Below are positions 31,230 through 37,264 of a DNA stretch of 37,264 nucleotides, piece after piece. Position 1 is the first letter of the stretch; every line of letters begins with the position of its first letter. The notes under the pieces were generated by a model, which did not search any database, was not told the origin of the DNA, and saw only the letters and a list, made by a program, of their open reading frames with translations. Origin of the DNA: UBA4421 sp002470275 (lineage in GTDB: Bacteria > Pseudomonadota > Gammaproteobacteria > Pseudomonadales > Azotimanducaceae); the NCBI GenBank assembly GCA_913052345.1, contig CAJXDR010000027.1, positions 1 to 37,264 of the forward strand, given 5' to 3'. Both the position numbers and the translations under genes were made by a program.

Positions 31230-33866
31230 ATGGGCACGATGGTCTTACCCCGAAACATGGCGCATAGAATCCTAGTCACGATTCTGATGGTAGTGGTGGC
31301 GATAGAGGTACGCGCCGTTGAATTGACGGACGTTCTGGCAGCGGAACCGGCCCTGGATTCGGCCATCCCAACACCGGAGCAGGTGGTAGGTCTTGGCGTG
31401 GGGCAGCGCCATTGGTTCCATCATGAGATTGTGCACTACCTAGATGCTCTGGCAGCGGCCTCGTCACGGATGCAGCCTCTTGGCGTTCATGCCCAAAGCT
31501 ACGGTGGCAGGGCATTGGGGAGCTACGCCATTTCCTCTGAAAGAAATTTAGCGAGACTAGACGAGATCAAAGCAGCGCGCGCCGCCATCGTCGACCCGGG
31601 CTCAACAATCGACCTTGGGGACCAGCCGGCCGTGCTGCATATGATGTATAGCATTCACGGCAATGAACCCAGTGGTGCCAATGCCACGCCCCTGTTGAGC
31701 TATTACCTAGCTGCCGCCCAGGACCCCGCCATTGTTGCCCAGCTGGATAAGGTCGTGATCATTCTTAACCCGATTTTAAACCCCGACGGGCTAGATCGAT
31801 TCGCGGCCTGGACCAACAATCACCGAGGTCTGACGCCCAGTGCCGATCCTCTGGACCGTGAACATGCCGAGGCCGCACCGAACGGACGTACAAATTACTA
31901 TTGGTTCGACCTCAATCGTGACTGGCTGCCCCACCAACACCCAGAAAGTCAGGGTCGCGTCGCGTTATTCCACGAATGGAAGCCAAACGTGCAGCTAGAT
32001 TTCCATGAACAGGGCAGTAACAACAGTTACTTCTTCATGCCCGGTAAGGCCGAGAGAACCTATCCATTGACGCCCTCAATTAATCAAACGTTGACGGCAA
32101 AAATCAGTGAGTTTCACAGCAAGGTCTTTGACCGGGACGGCGTGCTTTATTTTACGCGGGAGGGCTACGACGATTTCTATGTTGGCAAGGGTTCCACCTA
32201 TCCAGATTTGTTCGGCTGCGTCGGCATCCTATTTGAGCAACCCTCGTCCAGGGGGGCAAAGCAAGACACGATAAATGGCCTTCTTACGTTTGAGAACGCC
32301 ATCGTGAATCAGTTGCGAGCCTCGCTGTCCTCCATAGAGGGCACCGCTGCGCTGAAGGATGAACTGCTGGCCTACCAGCGGAGTTTTTATACAGAGCAGA
32401 TAAAAAAACAGCGTCGCGGACACTATCTGGCCAAGGCAGAGGGAGACAAAACCCGCCTGCGAGAATTTGTTCGGATTCTTCAGGGTCATCAGATAAAAGT
32501 AGAGGGGATTACCCGAGACATCACCGTGGATGGCACTCGATATCCAGCGGGGGAGACCATCGCCATAGCCCTGGACCAGCCCAACGCGACCTACCTACGG
32601 GCCATGTGGCAACGTCAGGTGACCTTCACGGAAAACGTGTTCTATGACGTTTCAACCTGGACGATGCCCCTGGCCTTTGCGCTAGATCACACCCCGGACC
32701 CGGTCAGGGGAGCGAGCACCGCGCCACTGCCCCAGGACTTTCTGGTTCAGAGCGCGCCCCTGGCAGAATCCAGTATCGGTTATTTGGTGGACTGGCGAGA
32801 CTCGGGCTCACCCGAGTTGCTGTATGGATTGCTGGAGGCCAAGGCGAATGTACGCGTGGCGACTCGCCCTCTTGCGGCTGAAACAGTGAGCAGCGGGCAG
32901 ATTACCTTTGACTACGGTACGTTGTTCGTTGCGCCTGCCCTGGGCCAGGAAATCCCTTCCAGGGCGCTGGCATTGCTGCGGCAGGCATCGTTAAGCGGTG
33001 CGCCAATATATGCTGCCGCCAGCAGCAATACCCCATCGGGTATCGACCTGGGGAGCCGGGACTTTAAAGTGCTAACCCTGCCCAAGGTGCTGCTGGTGAG
33101 TGGCCCAAATACGTCAAGCTATCAGGTAGGAGAGATATGGCACCTGCTAGATCGGCGGGCGAAAATGCCGGTCACAATGGTGGATACCTATCGGTTGTCC
33201 AGTGTCAATCTCGACCGTTATAGCCATGTGATTCTTACGAGTGCCCTGGGCAAACTACCAAAGAGTATCCCCAAAAAGCTTAATGATTTTGTTGGGAGTG
33301 GTGGGGTTGTCTGGGCCCAGGGAGCGGCCGCCCTAGGCTGGCTCAAGGATCAACGGCTGATAGACATCCTGTGGCGACAGACCAAGGCCGAACAGGCAAC
33401 GGCGAAAATAGACCAGCAGCGGACGGTGTCCGACGCTGCCTCCGACGAGCTAGAGGCGCTGCTCCCTGCTCGCCGGCCCTTCGCGGCGGCAAAGGACGAG
33501 GCGGCTTTTAAGTTGGTGCGTGGAGCTATTTTGGATGGGATGATTGATCGGACCCACCCCATGGGCTTCGGCTACACGAACCAAACGCTGCCCACCTTTC
33601 GGCGCGACGCTAAGTTTATGGCGAGGTCCGAAAATGCCTATTCGACCCCAATCCTGTACACCGACACGCCCCTGCTTTCGGGCTATATGTCTGAGGAAAA
33701 CCAACAGCTTGCCCGAGGGTCCGCCGGGCTAATTGTCCAGCAGCAAGGACGAGGTGCCTTTGTGCTGTCCCTGGATATTCCCGCCTTTCGCGCATTTTGG
33801 TGGGGGACTCAGCGACTGTTGCTGAACGCGATCTTCTTTGGGGAGCTACTCGAAGAGCCAGGCTAG
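31230..33866 (+). CDS. Exported M14-family zinc carboxypeptidase with GATase-like C-terminal domain
   Basis: An 878-residue peptidase. The N-terminus is a signal peptide (ILVTILMVVVAIEVRA, cleavage near VEL). Zinc ligands are H143 and E146 (HGNEPSG) and H259 (DFHEQGSN); the catalytic Glu should be in LFEQPSSRG. The second half, after residue 480, is an added module: LVSGPNTSSYQVGEIWHLLDRR, SHVILTSALGKLPKSI and LNDFVGSGGVVWAQGAAA look like the class I glutamine-amidotransferase-like domain known in large bacterial M14 proteins. It has no evident catalytic Cys, so it probably binds ligand. The start at ATG 31230 has AGGG upstream; 31257 is an alternative. Its last part is copied, in decayed form, at 34638-34830. 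Confidence 0.9.
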   Translation: MGTMVLPRNMAHRILVTILMVVVAIEVRAVELTDVLAAEPALDSAIPTPEQVVGLGVGQRHWFHHEIVHYLDALAAASSRMQPLGVHAQSYGGRALGSYAISSERNLARLDEIKAARAAIVDPGSTIDLGDQPAVLHMMYSIHGNEPSGANATPLLSYYLAAAQDPAIVAQLDKVVIILNPILNPDGLDRFAAWTNNHRGLTPSADPLDREHAEAAPNGRTNYYWFDLNRDWLPHQHPESQGRVALFHEWKPNVQLDFHEQGSNNSYFFMPGKAERTYPLTPSINQTLTAKISEFHSKVFDRDGVLYFTREGYDDFYVGKGSTYPDLFGCVGILFEQPSSRGAKQDTINGLLTFENAIVNQLRASLSSIEGTAALKDELLAYQRSFYTEQIKKQRRGHYLAKAEGDKTRLREFVRILQGHQIKVEGITRDITVDGTRYPAGETIAIALDQPNATYLRAMWQRQVTFTENVFYDVSTWTMPLAFALDHTPDPVRGASTAPLPQDFLVQSAPLAESSIGYLVDWRDSGSPELLYGLLEAKANVRVATRPLAAETVSSGQITFDYGTLFVAPALGQEIPSRALALLRQASLSGAPIYAAASSNTPSGIDLGSRDFKVLTLPKVLLVSGPNTSSYQVGEIWHLLDRRAKMPVTMVDTYRLSSVNLDRYSHVILTSALGKLPKSIPKKLNDFVGSGGVVWAQGAAALGWLKDQRLIDILWRQTKAEQATAKIDQQRTVSDAASDELEALLPARRPFAAAKDEAAFKLVRGAILDGMIDRTHPMGFGYTNQTLPTFRRDAKFMARSENAYSTPILYTDTPLLSGYMSEENQQLARGSAGLIVQQQGRGAFVLSLDIPAFRAFWWGTQRLLLNAIFFGELLEEPG

Positions 33867-33950
33867 CCGCCGTCTCTTGGCACGGGCTCCCAAGAGGTGC
33901 GAGCGAAAGCGCGTTTGAGTGCCGGCCGCAGGGGTCTGATAAGTTTGGAG
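33867..33950 (-). pseudogene. Decayed copy of the 3' end of the PNPOx-like gene
   Basis: GCGAGCGAAAGCGCGTTTGA at 33899-33918 differs by one base in 20 from 34901-34920, inside the 3' end of the oxidase gene at 34857-35420. Surrounding bases also align, with a frameshift. On the minus strand it reads a stub resembling the oxidase's C-terminus (LKRAFAR versus TRFRSRL). No gene body is attached. This is one arm of a local duplication. From 33951 to the promoter at 34020 I see nothing. Confidence 0.65.
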
Positions 33951-34019
33951 CCTAGTAGCGAACGGAATCCGCAGCCCATTTCTTCACTGGTTTCGGTGAT
34001 GAGTGTAAGCGCCGTTCGT

Positions 34020-34048
34020 TTTACACAATTGACATATCTACCTATCAT
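34020..34048 (+). promoter_or_regulatory. Sigma-70 promoter for the 34076 gene
   Basis: TTTACA (34020-34025), 17 bases, then TATCAT (34043-34048). Each hexamer matches five of six consensus bases at optimal spacing. Transcription would start near 34055, leaving a leader of about 20 bases with AAGGGAG before the ATG at 34076. Confidence 0.65.
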
Positions 34049-34075
34049 AGTTGGCAAAAAATAAGGGAGCTGATT

Positions 34076-34513
34076 ATGAAGTTAGGTGGTTTAGCGTGTT
34101 TGGTCGTTCTCCTTGGTATATCAACTCAAGCTTCGGCAGCCGATACGCCTGAATCCAGCTGCTCCGGCGTGGCATCCATACTGCGAATATCGGAATATGT
34201 TGCCGATGGCTCAGAAGCAGGCCTGAGGGAGGCTGCTGCTCAGCACACGGCCTGGTACCGGTCACATGGCGTCACCGAAAACGAGCAGGTAGTGATACCC
34301 CTTATGACCTATGACGCAGATTCCGACGCTCTAAATGGCGATACCCAACGAGTCGCTACACTGCACCTAAACGCCAATGCGAGTCGTGATGCCCGGGATC
34401 AGCAGGGCGATGACGCCTGGCAGGCATTTATTGCTGAGTACCAAAAAAACACAGAGGTCACTGAGACGCTGTGGCTTTGCCTGCCTGCAGAGGTCTTCAA
34501 TACGCCGGGATAG
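34076..34513 (+). CDS. Small exported protein, single-repeat type
   Basis: A 145-residue protein. The signal peptide is clean (MKLGGLACLVVLLGISTQASA, cleavage before ADTPE), with AAGGGAG six bases before the ATG. The mature part holds two cysteines (SSCSG near the start, LWLCLPAEV near the end) and one alpha-beta module: helix EAAAQHTAWYRSHG, strand, ATLHLNANAS, a helix rich in Trp and Phe (DAWQAFIAEYQKN), then VTETLWLC. It resembles a half-copy of the two-repeat exported proteins at 35811, 22937 and 5358. The gene sits between the two arms of the M14/oxidase duplication and has its own promoter. Function unknown. Confidence 0.75.
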   Translation: MKLGGLACLVVLLGISTQASAADTPESSCSGVASILRISEYVADGSEAGLREAAAQHTAWYRSHGVTENEQVVIPLMTYDADSDALNGDTQRVATLHLNANASRDARDQQGDDAWQAFIAEYQKNTEVTETLWLCLPAEVFNTPG

Positions 34514-34637
34514 CGAGTGCAATCGACGGGTGCTCAAGAACCAACTATTGGCTAGGCGCCCGGTGAGATATGGACTGGGTCGGCAGTAGGGTGGCGCTTT
34601 AGCACCCATAAAAACTCGGCACGATTCCCAAAAGATA

Positions 34638-34830
34638 ATAGACATCCTGTGGCGGCAGATGCCTGTTCTGGCAAGCCAAGGCTCGATGGTCGACCGCACT
34701 ATGAACCCAGCAGCGAGGGCTTCGTGCTTCCAAGATACCCTGGCCTTCGCCCAGTTTGGTGGGGGACACGCCACCGTTACTGAATGCGATCTTTTTTTGA
34801 GCGCTACTGAGTGTTACGAAAAGAGTCAGG
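34638..34830 (+). pseudogene. Decayed copy of the 3' part of the M14 carboxypeptidase gene
   Basis: ATAGACATCCTGTGGCGGCAGA-type sequence at 34638-34659 matches 33360-33381 in 21 of 22 positions. A second stretch, 34742-34808 (with TTTGGTGGGGGAC), matches 33782-33850 at roughly 80% by eye. About 400 bases of the original between them are missing here, and reading frames are broken. This is the remnant of the M14 gene's end, in the same orientation and right before the oxidase gene, mirroring the order at 33360-33950. The 124 bases between the 34513 stop and this remnant hold nothing I recognise. Confidence 0.75.
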
Positions 34831-34856
34831 GTGGTTGCCCAAGGGGACGGTTCCCG

Positions 34857-35420
34857 TCAGGGATTAACCGCTGTCGCCTGCCACAGGCCATCCACAAGGC
34901 GCGAGCGAAAACGCGTTTGAGGTGTGCCGCGCAGGCGTAGGTGGTCCACCTCCTCGGCGGCCAACAGCAGTAACACAAAGTCATTCGGTGGCGTATCCGG
35001 TAGCTCAGGCGCGGGAACATCTGATGGAGTCGATGTGAGCGGCGCGCCCGGCTCGGGCCAAAAGAATTGGGCCTTGGCGGCATCAGAAAGGTTCCCCCAG
35101 GTGGCTCTCCGCTGGACGGAATCCGAGGCCCCATCAGCAGTCAGCTCACCGCGCAGCCGAAACTGCTCCCGAGTATTCGTGAAGTACCAGCACGCTTCGC
35201 CCATAGGTTGCAGGGCGATCTCCGCCAGTTTCTCACTTCGCAGGTCTGTGACCATGCACAGTTGGCTGGAATTTTCGGTAAACCCCCGAAAGACCACGGT
35301 ACGATTGGCCGGCGAGCCATCCTCACGCACCGTGGCTAGCTGAAGGTAGCGGTTGTGGGCATCGCGTTTGTTCTTACGCAGCGCCTCCTTTAACGCGGAC
35401 TGCCAATCGTATAGGCCCAT
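34857..35420 (-). CDS. Pyridoxamine 5'-phosphate oxidase-like FMN-binding protein
   Basis: A 187-residue split-barrel flavoprotein. N-terminal DAHNRYLQLATVREDGSPANRTVVFRGF and LCMVTDLRSEKLAEI are the FMN-phosphate and dimer-interface strands of the family. ACWYFTNTREQFRLRGEL follows. The end, LRLRGTPQTRFRSRLVDGLWQATAVNP, is the usual substrate-facing tail. The whole is closest to the short Alr4036/Pyridox_oxase_2 type rather than PdxH. It could oxidise pyridoxamine phosphate or be a different FMN/F420-like reductase. AAGGA precedes the ATG. Part of its 3' end is duplicated at 33899-33918. It is the last normal-looking chromosomal gene before the putative island edge. Confidence 0.87.
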   Translation of the reverse strand: MGLYDWQSALKEALRKNKRDAHNRYLQLATVREDGSPANRTVVFRGFTENSSQLCMVTDLRSEKLAEIALQPMGEACWYFTNTREQFRLRGELTADGASDSVQRRATWGNLSDAAKAQFFWPEPGAPLTSTPSDVPAPELPDTPPNDFVLLLLAAEEVDHLRLRGTPQTRFRSRLVDGLWQATAVNP

Positions 35421-35575
35421 GGCGGAGTATTCCTTGAAGTAGTGAACTGAGGATGGCCAGACGATGGCCTAGCTTAAGCGCGCTCCGTGGGGAATATAGC
35501 GCAAAGCGGTTGGGATTGGGTCGGGCGCTGATCTGAAGTCGGCCCCGGGGTTGGCCGATGTGAGGGCAGTAAAAT

Positions 35576-35610
35576 TGGTGGAGGCGGCGGGAGTTTAACC
35601 CGTATTTCCA
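35576..35610 (-). other. Fragment resembling the tmRNA (ssrA) 3' end, putative att site
   Basis: Read on the minus strand, it gives ACGGGTTAAACTCCCG followed by CCGCCTCCACCA. This is a T-arm (CGGG/CCCG stem, 7-base loop), the 3' half of an acceptor stem and an encoded CCA, closely like the ends of gammaproteobacterial tmRNAs. The loop reads TTAAACT instead of TTCAANT, and no 5' half or tag-coding part is nearby, so it is a fragment, not a gene. Integrases often insert islands at ssrA 3' ends and leave such a copy at the far edge. A tRNA 3' end is the alternative. Confidence 0.55.
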
Positions 35611-35663
35611 ACCGTATTTGAATCAATCACTTACAAGCCTGTATCAGCCAGTTAGACCTCCAG

Positions 35664-35684
35664 AATGTAGCACGAAATGTAGCA
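35664..35684. repeat. Pair of AATGTAGCA direct repeats beside the att-like fragment
   Basis: AATGTAGCA occurs at 35664-35672 and again at 35676-35684, a 12-base period. Short direct repeats just inside an integration edge are typical arm-type integrase binding sites. The role is inferred from position. Confidence 0.45.
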
Positions 35685-35766
35685 AGTCAAAGTGAAGGAG
35701 GAGGCCATACCCCCTAGTCACCTAGGTATAGGCATGGGCGGACATTTTGAGGGCCGTGGAGGTTGT

Positions 35767-35796
35767 AAAAAAGAAGCCTCTACCGAGATAGAGGCT
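35767..35796 (-). terminator. Rho-independent terminator of the 35811 gene
   Basis: On the minus strand AGCCTCTA (35796-35789) and TAGAGGCT (35782-35775) form a perfect 8-base stem around six bases, followed by TCTTTTTT. It begins 15 bases after the stop codon at 35811, in the right place and orientation. Confidence 0.85.
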
Positions 35797-35810
35797 CCTT
35801 TGATGTTGCT

Positions 35811-36569
35811 TTAACCCTGATTAGGTGAGCGGACTGCTTGCCATGAAAAGACGTTTCTTCCAGAGCAGTCAACCAGATCATCGTACGCTCCTGACTCGCC
35901 CGTCATGTTTGCAATGGCCTTATCTATATTTTGACCAAGGCTTTGCATGGAGTCGACTCCCGACATGAGATAAAAGTCTCCTTCCATCTGTCGCGAAACG
36001 CCAGCCATGGGCCACCAGCGTACGCTGGGACTGTCGTTACCAAGAGTGGCCTGTCGTTGCCTAAATTTCTCATCGGCGGCTAATAACAGTTGCCTCGAAG
36101 CGCCCTCTTTTAAACTGCAAGATTCGAAAGCGATGTAACCTGTTGTCGGCCCGTTAGGAGTTCCGAATTTGACCATTTCTCCAAAAAACATTGAATGGCT
36201 GTCGTTCGCACAAACCTCGTCAAACTCTTCAACAAGTTCCGAGCCGTTTGCAACCCAGTGATCTTGCCAACTTCCCATAGCTTCGAAGGTTGGCGAAATA
36301 TTCATCCAGAAAACGTCGCTGGACATCTCGTTAACATTTGCAAGGTAGGGCGTTAGGACGGCAGCAAATCCTGCCGCAGGATAGTTTTTATCCGCCCATT
36401 TGTTCCATTTCGCTCCAGTTTCGAGTAAGTCACTAAGACCTTTACCCTCATTATAACTACATGCATACGTTTCGATTGGAAAGAATGGTGTAGGCATGTG
36501 GTCATCGGCCACAACGGCCGTCGCACTGCTGGTTAGTAGAGCAGCAACGCAAATTTCACGTAACCCCAT
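35811..36569 (-). CDS. Exported protein of unknown function, two-repeat type, on putative island
   Basis: A 252-residue protein with a signal peptide (MGLREICVAALLTSSATAVVA, cleavage before DDHMP). GGGAG lies seven bases before the ATG. Two similar halves are suggested: the first ends WVANGSELVEEFDEVCANDS, the second IANMTGESGAYDDLVDCSGRNVF, each with Cys. These endings recall the 22937 lipoprotein (FDEVADCSADQFF) and the 5358 protein (TFEICDQF). Its DNA is more AT-rich than its left neighbours: I counted about 47% GC over 36121-36360, against 58-68% in lines of the oxidase gene. A terminator follows. A palindrome CACGATCGTG (36608-36617) upstream could be an operator. Function unknown. Confidence 0.75.
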   Translation of the reverse strand: MGLREICVAALLTSSATAVVADDHMPTPFFPIETYACSYNEGKGLSDLLETGAKWNKWADKNYPAAGFAAVLTPYLANVNEMSSDVFWMNISPTFEAMGSWQDHWVANGSELVEEFDEVCANDSHSMFFGEMVKFGTPNGPTTGYIAFESCSLKEGASRQLLLAADEKFRQRQATLGNDSPSVRWWPMAGVSRQMEGDFYLMSGVDSMQSLGQNIDKAIANMTGESGAYDDLVDCSGRNVFSWQAVRSPNQG

Positions 36570-36786
36570 AGATTGTCTCCCTTTTGATTTTAGGTCAATT
36601 AAGCAAACACGATCGTGATTACGTGAATATTACAAATGGTCTTGACAAACCTTCAAAAACAGGACGGGCTCAGCGAAACTCTAAGAGGCACTATGAGAAA
36701 TAAAAATTCTTTCTATTAACCGGCCGTTAAAACGCCTCTGCGGGCCTGTATGTGCGTCTGAGAGGGTGTTTTGGTAGGATATGCCA

Positions 36787-36954
36787 ATGATTCTAGTAAG
36801 AAACCTCTTGATCACCGTTTTGGTGCTGTACTGCTGCTACATCGTTTTCAAAATTAGTAGCAAAGCGGGATTCCTTTTCCTTCCGCTTCTTCTTGTCCTG
36901 CCGCCTTTGATTTTCAAGGGCAAAAAGGCGCCTGAGGATAATGGACAGGAATGA
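36787..36954 (+). CDS. Small membrane protein
   Basis: A 55-residue protein starting MILVRNLLITVLVLYCCYIV. The ATG at 36787 has AGGA seven bases before it; ATG 36781, two codons earlier, is the alternative. Two hydrophobic segments (LLITVLVLYCCYIVF and AGFLFLPLLLVLPPLIF) separated by KISSK give a membrane hairpin, and the Lys-rich tail FKGKKAPEDNGQE should stay in the cytoplasm. No family is recognised. An inverted repeat, AAAAC-CCTCT type (36728-36739 with 36761-36772), lies just upstream and may shape its mRNA leader. A short toxin-like or inner-membrane accessory role is possible but unsupported. Confidence 0.55.
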   Translation: MILVRNLLITVLVLYCCYIVFKISSKAGFLFLPLLLVLPPLIFKGKKAPEDNGQE

Positions 36955-37090
36955 CGCTCAACCTGCAGGCTGACAAGGATGCTCAGGCAGTGTTAGTTCC
37001 GAAGACGGCCCTAGGGACTTTAGCTCGCTACTGTTTCCCATGATTCAGCACTTGTTCCTAATAGTCGCAAAGAAGTCTCACTTAGTAACG

Positions 37091-37104
37091 GCAGATTGAT
37101 CTGC
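37091..37104. promoter_or_regulatory. Palindrome upstream of the last gene
   Basis: GCAGAT-TG-ATCTGC has perfect 6-base arms and lies 73 bases before the ATG at 37177, so it could be an operator for that gene. The rest of the 222 bases after the small membrane protein holds nothing I recognise. Confidence 0.3.
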
Positions 37105-37176
37105 TGCTCACTGAGAACCAACGAAATTTTCATCGGTTTGCCCCCTAAATGAGGCCTCAACCAATGGAGGTCGAAC

Positions 37177-37264
37177 ATGCGGAAAATTTCTTTAGTTCTT
37201 GCAACGTTTTTGGCGTTCTTTAGCGCCTTGACTTTTAACGCTCTCGCTCATGCTGGCCATCACG
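37177..37264 (+). CDS. N-terminus of an exported protein (cut by window end)
   Basis: Only 29 codons are visible. The ATG at 37177 has GGAGG six bases upstream, an ideal spacing. The product opens with a classical signal peptide (MRKISLVLATFLAF onward, ending NALAHA) and a following GHH, which may be the start of a His-rich mature protein or a metal-binding one. The rest lies beyond the window. Confidence 0.7.
   Translation, partial: MRKISLVLATFLAFFSALTFNALAHAGHH

Larger units (their letters stand above)
35421..35810. other. Gene-free region holding a putative island boundary
   Basis: No protein gene is visible in these 390 bases. They contain an ssrA-3'-like fragment (35576-35610), a pair of 9-base direct repeats (35664-35684) and a terminator (35767-35796), each listed separately. 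Left of the fragment the DNA is GC-rich like the rest of the window; right of it it becomes more AT-rich. Confidence 0.6.

Noticed and set aside
33863..34057. Short minus-strand open frame of 64 codons after the M14 gene
   Set aside because: Not an independent gene: its end corresponds to the decayed duplicate of the oxidase C-terminus, and the rest has no similarity to it.
36714..36780. Possible integron attC site (TTAAC-CGGCC-GTTAA and the AAAAC/GTTTT inverted repeat)
   Set aside because: The outer ends do not fit the RYYYAAC/GTTRRRY core sites, and there is no cassette array or integron integrase in view.

Overview
The window looks like the chromosome of an aerobic, probably aquatic or marine gammaproteobacterium. 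The pointers are a class III (PhaE-PhaC) polyhydroxyalkanoate synthase with PhaR and a phasin, a TonB-dependent receptor, several Tat-exported and lipoprotein products, and many phytanoyl-CoA dioxygenase-like (PhyH) oxygenases. No rRNA, intact tRNA, IS element or CRISPR array was seen. The taxon is an inference; no marker gene fixes it.

Layout. 1-2.4 kb: a small lipoprotein and a large TPR lipoprotein. 2.45-5.2 kb (minus): a two-gene molybdenum hydroxylase of the isoquinoline 1-oxidoreductase type. 5.4-6.1 kb: an exported protein of unknown function ending in a good terminator. 6.1-11.5 kb (minus): a tight operon reading carboxymuconolactone-decarboxylase-like protein, VOC protein, MarR regulator, TonB-dependent receptor, then an acyl-CoA-dehydrogenase-like flavoprotein broken by one in-frame amber codon. 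A perfect palindrome overlaps the likely operon promoter. 11.9-15.4 kb: an aromatic/aspartate aminotransferase, an exported S9 peptidase and a tiny Tat-signal membrane protein. 15.4-21.8 kb: four PhyH oxygenases, an alkyl-sulfatase-like metallo-beta-lactamase protein and another exported unknown. 22-23.8 kb: a membrane-anchored GST-like protein and a divergent lipoprotein. 24-26.6 kb: the PHA locus (phasin and PhaR divergent, PhaEC on the opposite strand from PhaR). 27-31 kb: patatin-like lipase, iron-containing alcohol dehydrogenase and succinate-semialdehyde-type dehydrogenase in one operon. 31.2-35.4 kb: an exported M14 carboxypeptidase, a small exported protein and an FMN-binding pyridoxamine-oxidase-like protein, with decayed duplicate pieces of the M14 and oxidase genes between them. 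35.4-37.3 kb: a fragment resembling the 3' end of tmRNA (ssrA), integrase-like direct repeats, then more AT-rich DNA with an exported protein, a small membrane protein and the start of another exported protein. I read this as the edge of a genomic island.

How it works together. The themes are oxidative catabolism of imported hydrophobic or aromatic compounds (receptor, flavoprotein, VOC, PhyH, molybdenum hydroxylase, sulfatase-like MBL) and carbon storage (PHA locus, with an adjacent lipase/ADH/aldehyde dehydrogenase operon that could handle 4-hydroxybutyrate-type units). Substrates are not determined by the sequence. The most distinctive observations are the ssrA-like island edge, the decayed segmental duplication at 33.4-34.9 kb, the amber codon at 6426-6428, and five scattered exported proteins that may form one undescribed family.
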